Part shown: piece after piece, positions 6,572 through 8,357 of the stretch
Position numbering within the stretch: position 1 is the stretch's first letter
Layout of the letters: the number at the start of each line of letters is the position of its first letter
Origin: RGIG3009 sp045578625
GTDB taxonomy: Bacteria; Bacillota; Clostridia; Oscillospirales; Acutalibacteraceae
Reading direction: 5' to 3'
NCBI GenBank assembly: GCA_045578625.1
Contig: JAZNKN010000065.1
Span: 1-8,357, forward strand
DNA: 8,357 bases
Notes under the pieces: model-generated
What the model was told of the DNA's origin: nothing
Seen by the model: only the letters and a program-made list of their open reading frames with translations
Databases searched by the model: none
Translations under genes and position numbers: made by a program

Positions 6572-6598
6572 CTGCTATTATATATGAGGTGTAAGAAT

Positions 6599-6604
6599 AA
6601 GGAG
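6599..6604 (+). promoter_or_regulatory. Ribosome-binding site deciding a GTG start
   Basis: AAGGAG is 8 bases before GTG 6613. The earlier in-frame GTG at 6604 overlaps the site itself, so 6613 is the start. Confidence 0.7.
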
Positions 6605-6612
6605 TGTTCACA

Positions 6613-7623
6613 GTGAAGCCGGAGAACAAAAAGCGTGATACCGAATTTGACAAACAATCCATTCTGAATACCAACAGTGCCAAGATGACGCCGGAGACGG
6701 TGGAGATCAGCGAGGAGGAGCGTAAAGCCTCTCGCAAGCAGAAACTGGTCAGCCTGTTTATCTTTTTGGGTGTGGTGCTGTTTCTGGTTGCCGTTTTCGT
6801 TTTGGGCGGCATTGTTTCCAATTATCAATATAAGAAGGAACAGGCCGAGAAGGCCGAAGCGGCACGCATTGCTGCGTTGAAGGAGCCGCGCGCAGATACG
6901 ATCTATATCACGGGCGAGGAGCCGGAGCTGACACCGTATCAGGTGACGTGGTCGGTCGTCAATGCGTATTACAGCAACGAGAACGGCATGCACATCGTTA
7001 TGAACTTCGCCAACGGTCACGAAACGGTCGTGCCAGTGGAGGAGATCAACGTATGGTTGCATCGCGGTGACGAGCTGGTGGCATCTGGCCGACTCCGCAA
7101 CATTGTGGATCTGGCTGTCCCGGCTATCGGTGACGTTGACTATTTCTTCTATCTGGACCCCAGTCTGGTTAAGATCGCGGATCTGAAAGAGGATGAGGAT
7201 CTTACCTGGAACGTTCAGGTGACCTACGATCTGGATGACGAAGCGGAGGCCCTTGCGCTGGAAAAGCGGGAGGATTCCGCGGAGGTTCCGGGCGAAGCGT
7301 CGCCGGAGCTTGTGATGGATGAGGTTACCTATGCCGTTACTGAGGCGTATTACACCAACGAAGCCGGTCTGTATGTCACCGTAGCGTTTGCCAACGGTAC
7401 GGCTGCGGACGTGTCGCTGAAAACGGTGGACGTGGTACTGTACGATACCGCCCAAGACAGCGCAGACGGTGTGATGGCATCGGGTGAGTCCACGGTGGAC
7501 AAGGTCATTCCGGCGAACGGCACGCTTTCTCATACGTTTTATATCGCACCGGAGGACGTCGTTGTTTCCGCGTTAGCGGAAGGGGTCACTCACGGTTGGG
7601 AGATCAATTACACAACGGAGTAA
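6613..7623 (+). CDS. Membrane-anchored protein with two tandem extracellular domains (SLAP-like)
   Basis: The product has 336 residues and starts with GTG. Residues 1-44 are charged and should be cytoplasmic; 45-68 is a single strongly hydrophobic membrane segment; 72-90 is Lys/Glu/Ala-rich and probably helical. Two copies of a domain of about 100 residues follow, near 108-206 and 235-333. They align clearly: NAYYSNENGM...NFANG (117-135) against EAYYTNEAGL...AFANG (244-262), then VASG against MASG, and YFFYLDPSLV against HTFYIAPEDV. The linker between them (207-234) is acidic. The pattern of beta strands with N-G and F-x-I/L-x-P resembles the duplicated SLAP domain of Firmicutes surface proteins, but that family call is uncertain. 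The orientation (many positive residues before the membrane segment) is consistent with the domains being outside. It is 41 bases after the previous gene and 6 before the next, with no terminator between. Confidence 0.8.
   Translation: MKPENKKRDTEFDKQSILNTNSAKMTPETVEISEEERKASRKQKLVSLFIFLGVVLFLVAVFVLGGIVSNYQYKKEQAEKAEAARIAALKEPRADTIYITGEEPELTPYQVTWSVVNAYYSNENGMHIVMNFANGHETVVPVEEINVWLHRGDELVASGRLRNIVDLAVPAIGDVDYFFYLDPSLVKIADLKEDEDLTWNVQVTYDLDDEAEALALEKREDSAEVPGEASPELVMDEVTYAVTEAYYTNEAGLYVTVAFANGTAADVSLKTVDVVLYDTAQDSADGVMASGESTVDKVIPANGTLSHTFYIAPEDVVVSALAEGVTHGWEINYTTE
7617..7620 (+). promoter_or_regulatory. Ribosome-binding site deciding the Fur-family start
   Basis: GGAG, inside the last sense codons of the upstream gene, is 9 bases from ATG 7630 but only 3 from the in-frame GTG at 7624, favouring ATG 7630. 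Confidence 0.65.
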
Positions 7624-7629
7624 GTGTCG

Positions 7630-8019
7630 ATGGAAAAAGGGCGTCACACGAAACAAAAGCAGCTGATCCTGGACATCCTGCATACCGAGGCGCCGCTGAC
7701 AGCGATGCAGCTGTACGCTCGCGCGGTAGAGCAGTGCCCCACCTTGGCAAAGTCCACCGTGTATCGCAATCTGGAAACGATGGTACAGCGCGGTGAGCTG
7801 TGCCGAGGGTTTCTGGAAAACGGTGAAAGCTTTTTCAGTTTGGTAGGATCGGAGCATCACCACTATATGATCTGCCGCAACTGCAATCGGATGCAGGATC
7901 TGCCCGGGTGTCCGATGGAAGCGTTGGGGCAGATCACCGCCGGTTCGGATTTTGTGGCAACAGACCATGTGGTACAGGTGTACGGGTACTGTGGCGACTG
8001 TGCTGACAAGTGCATATAG
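7630..8019 (+). CDS. Fur-family metal-responsive repressor, probably Zur-like
   Basis: A 129-residue cytoplasmic DNA-binding protein. The winged helix (about 7-70) includes KSTVYRNLETM (41-51), the recognition helix pattern of Fur proteins. The dimerisation/metal domain starts with HHHYMICRNC (76-85); Cys82/Cys85 and Cys121/Cys124 (YGYCGDC, 118-124) form the two CxxC pairs of the structural zinc site. The spacing GCPMEAL (93-99) and DHVVQVYGYC (112-121), with His113, resembles my recollection of Bacillus subtilis Zur (CPMDKL, then GHKFEIYG-C) more than Fur or PerR, so a zinc-sensing repressor is the best guess; iron or peroxide sensing is not excluded. It is slightly shorter than the usual 135-150 residues, mainly at the N-terminus. 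It starts 6 bases after the upstream stop, so it is co-transcribed and probably translationally coupled, and is followed by a terminator. Confidence 0.9.
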   Translation: MEKGRHTKQKQLILDILHTEAPLTAMQLYARAVEQCPTLAKSTVYRNLETMVQRGELCRGFLENGESFFSLVGSEHHHYMICRNCNRMQDLPGCPMEALGQITAGSDFVATDHVVQVYGYCGDCADKCI

Positions 8020-8027
8020 GCAAAAAC

Positions 8028-8058
8028 AACAGCTTTTGCTCATGCAAAGGCTGTTTTT
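8028..8058 (+). terminator. Rho-independent terminator after the Fur-family gene
   Basis: AACAGCTTTTGC (8028-8039) pairs over 12 bp (one G-U) with GCAAAGGCTGTT (8044-8055) around a TCAT loop, ending in TTTTT (8054-8058). It closes the transcription unit that began near 3422. Confidence 0.9.
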
Positions 8059-8082
8059 CTGTATGTTTGGTAGGTTTGCGGA

Positions 8083-8108
8083 TTTTTTCAAAAAAACCCC
8101 CAAAAAAG
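8083..8108 (+). promoter_or_regulatory. UP-element-like A/T tracts upstream of the rRNA promoter
   Basis: T6 (8083-8088), A7 (8090-8096) and A6 (8102-8107), interrupted by C5, lie just upstream of the -35 box, where an UP element binding the RNA polymerase alpha subunit would sit. This is usual for rRNA promoters. Confidence 0.55.
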
Positions 8109-8110
8109 TG

Positions 8111-8139
8111 TTGACAAAGGGAAAAATGGGTGGTATGAT
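8111..8139 (+). promoter_or_regulatory. Ribosomal RNA operon promoter
   Basis: Perfect TTGACA (8111-8116), 17-base spacer, TATGAT (8134-8139) with a TG one base upstream of the -10. This is the strongest promoter in the window. Transcription should start at about A8145/G8146, giving a leader of about 190 bases before 16S rRNA. Confidence 0.92.
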
Positions 8140-8145
8140 AGCAAA

Positions 8146-8333
8146 GCTGTCTCGGAACGGGGCAGCACGGGACCTTGAAAATTAAACAATGCAAAGAACA
8201 GAATTAACTACCCGTTAATTTACACGGATCACAGATCCGGGCGATGAAGAATCGCAAGACGCGCAAGCGTAAGAAGAGCTAAGACGCTCTGAGAAATGAT
8301 GGGGTCCGACCGAGAGGTCGGTTCACATACAAT
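8146..8333 (+). other. rRNA leader with a series of short hairpins
   Basis: No gene is present between the terminator at 8058 and 16S rRNA. The transcribed leader holds seven local stem-loops: 8146-8166 (8 bp with G-U pairs, starting at +1), 8202-8220 (7 bp), 8225-8239 (6 bp), 8241-8255 (5 bp), 8259-8270 (4 bp, GCAA tetraloop), 8275-8290 (5 bp) and 8306-8321 (6 bp, GAGA tetraloop). They may help fold the nascent transcript or guide processing and antitermination. The partner strand of the usual 16S processing stalk would lie downstream of 16S and is outside the window. Confidence 0.75.
8170..8184 (+). promoter_or_regulatory. boxA-like antitermination element
   Basis: The core CCTTGAAAATT (8173-8183) resembles the Firmicutes rRNA leader box (CTTTGAAAACT) thought to bind NusB/NusE for antitermination. 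It lies in an unpaired stretch between the first two leader hairpins, about 30 bases into the transcript. Confidence 0.6.
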
Positions 8334-8357
8334 TTTTTAGAGAGTTTGATCCTGGCT
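8334..8357 (+). rRNA. rrs: 16S ribosomal RNA, 5' end (cut by window edge)
   Basis: AGAGTTTGATCCTGGCT (8341-8357) is the universal start of bacterial 16S rRNA, corresponding to E. coli position 8 onward. The mature 5' end is placed near 8334 by that numbering and is approximate. The rest of the gene is outside the window, so it cannot be used for species assignment. Confidence 0.97.

Noticed and set aside
6572..6612. Possible internal promoter (TTTAAC at 6553-6558, TATTAT at 6576-6581)
   Set aside because: Spacing is 17 but the -35 matches at only three positions; not strong enough to call, though it should be kept in mind when testing the five-gene unit.
8173..8220. Search for a tRNA or small RNA gene in the stretch before 16S rRNA
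   Set aside because: No cloverleaf, no T-arm GTTCGA motif and no internal terminator; the stretch is explained as the rRNA leader.

Overview
The window looks like a chromosomal segment of a Gram-positive gut-type Clostridia (Firmicutes), most likely Oscillospiraceae/Ruminococcaceae-like. Reasons: strong AGGAGG-type ribosome sites, sigma-A-like promoters, moderate-to-high GC, a YebC protein and a Fur/Zur protein of Gram-positive type, a Firmicutes-type KDG kinase/KDPG aldolase pair, and an rRNA leader with a 'CTTGAAAATT' box. The species assignment is inference; only the first 24 or so bases of 16S rRNA are present.

Layout. (1) Minus strand, 365 to 1: N-terminal half of a YebC/TACO1-family protein, running off the left edge. 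(2) Divergent promoters in 400-481, then a plus-strand operon of a KDPG aldolase with an additional C-terminal domain (554-1516) and a KDG kinase (1538-2560), closed by a strong terminator. These are the last two steps of uronate (pectin/glucuronate) catabolism to pyruvate and glyceraldehyde-3-phosphate. (3) A monocistronic lipoprotein cyclophilin (2701-3327) with its own promoter and terminator. (4) A second promoter (3387-3415) followed by five same-strand genes with no internal terminator seen: a GHMP sugar-1-kinase resembling plant galacturonokinase, a sugar-1-phosphate nucleotidyltransferase joined by an ATGA overlap, an NTP_transf_5-like protein, a membrane-anchored protein with a duplicated extracellular domain, and a Fur-family (Zur-like) regulator, ending at a terminator at 8028-8058. 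(5) A strong rRNA promoter, a leader packed with short hairpins, and the 5' end of 16S rRNA.

How the genes may work together. The aldolase and kinase burn uronate-derived KDG. The kinase/nucleotidyltransferase pair could do the opposite: capture free galacturonate (or a related sugar) as the 1-phosphate and convert it to an NDP-sugar, the logic of the plant UDP-galacturonate salvage route. That reading is inferred from sequence resemblance and gene order. It is the most interesting point in the window. No mobile element, CRISPR array or tRNA was seen.
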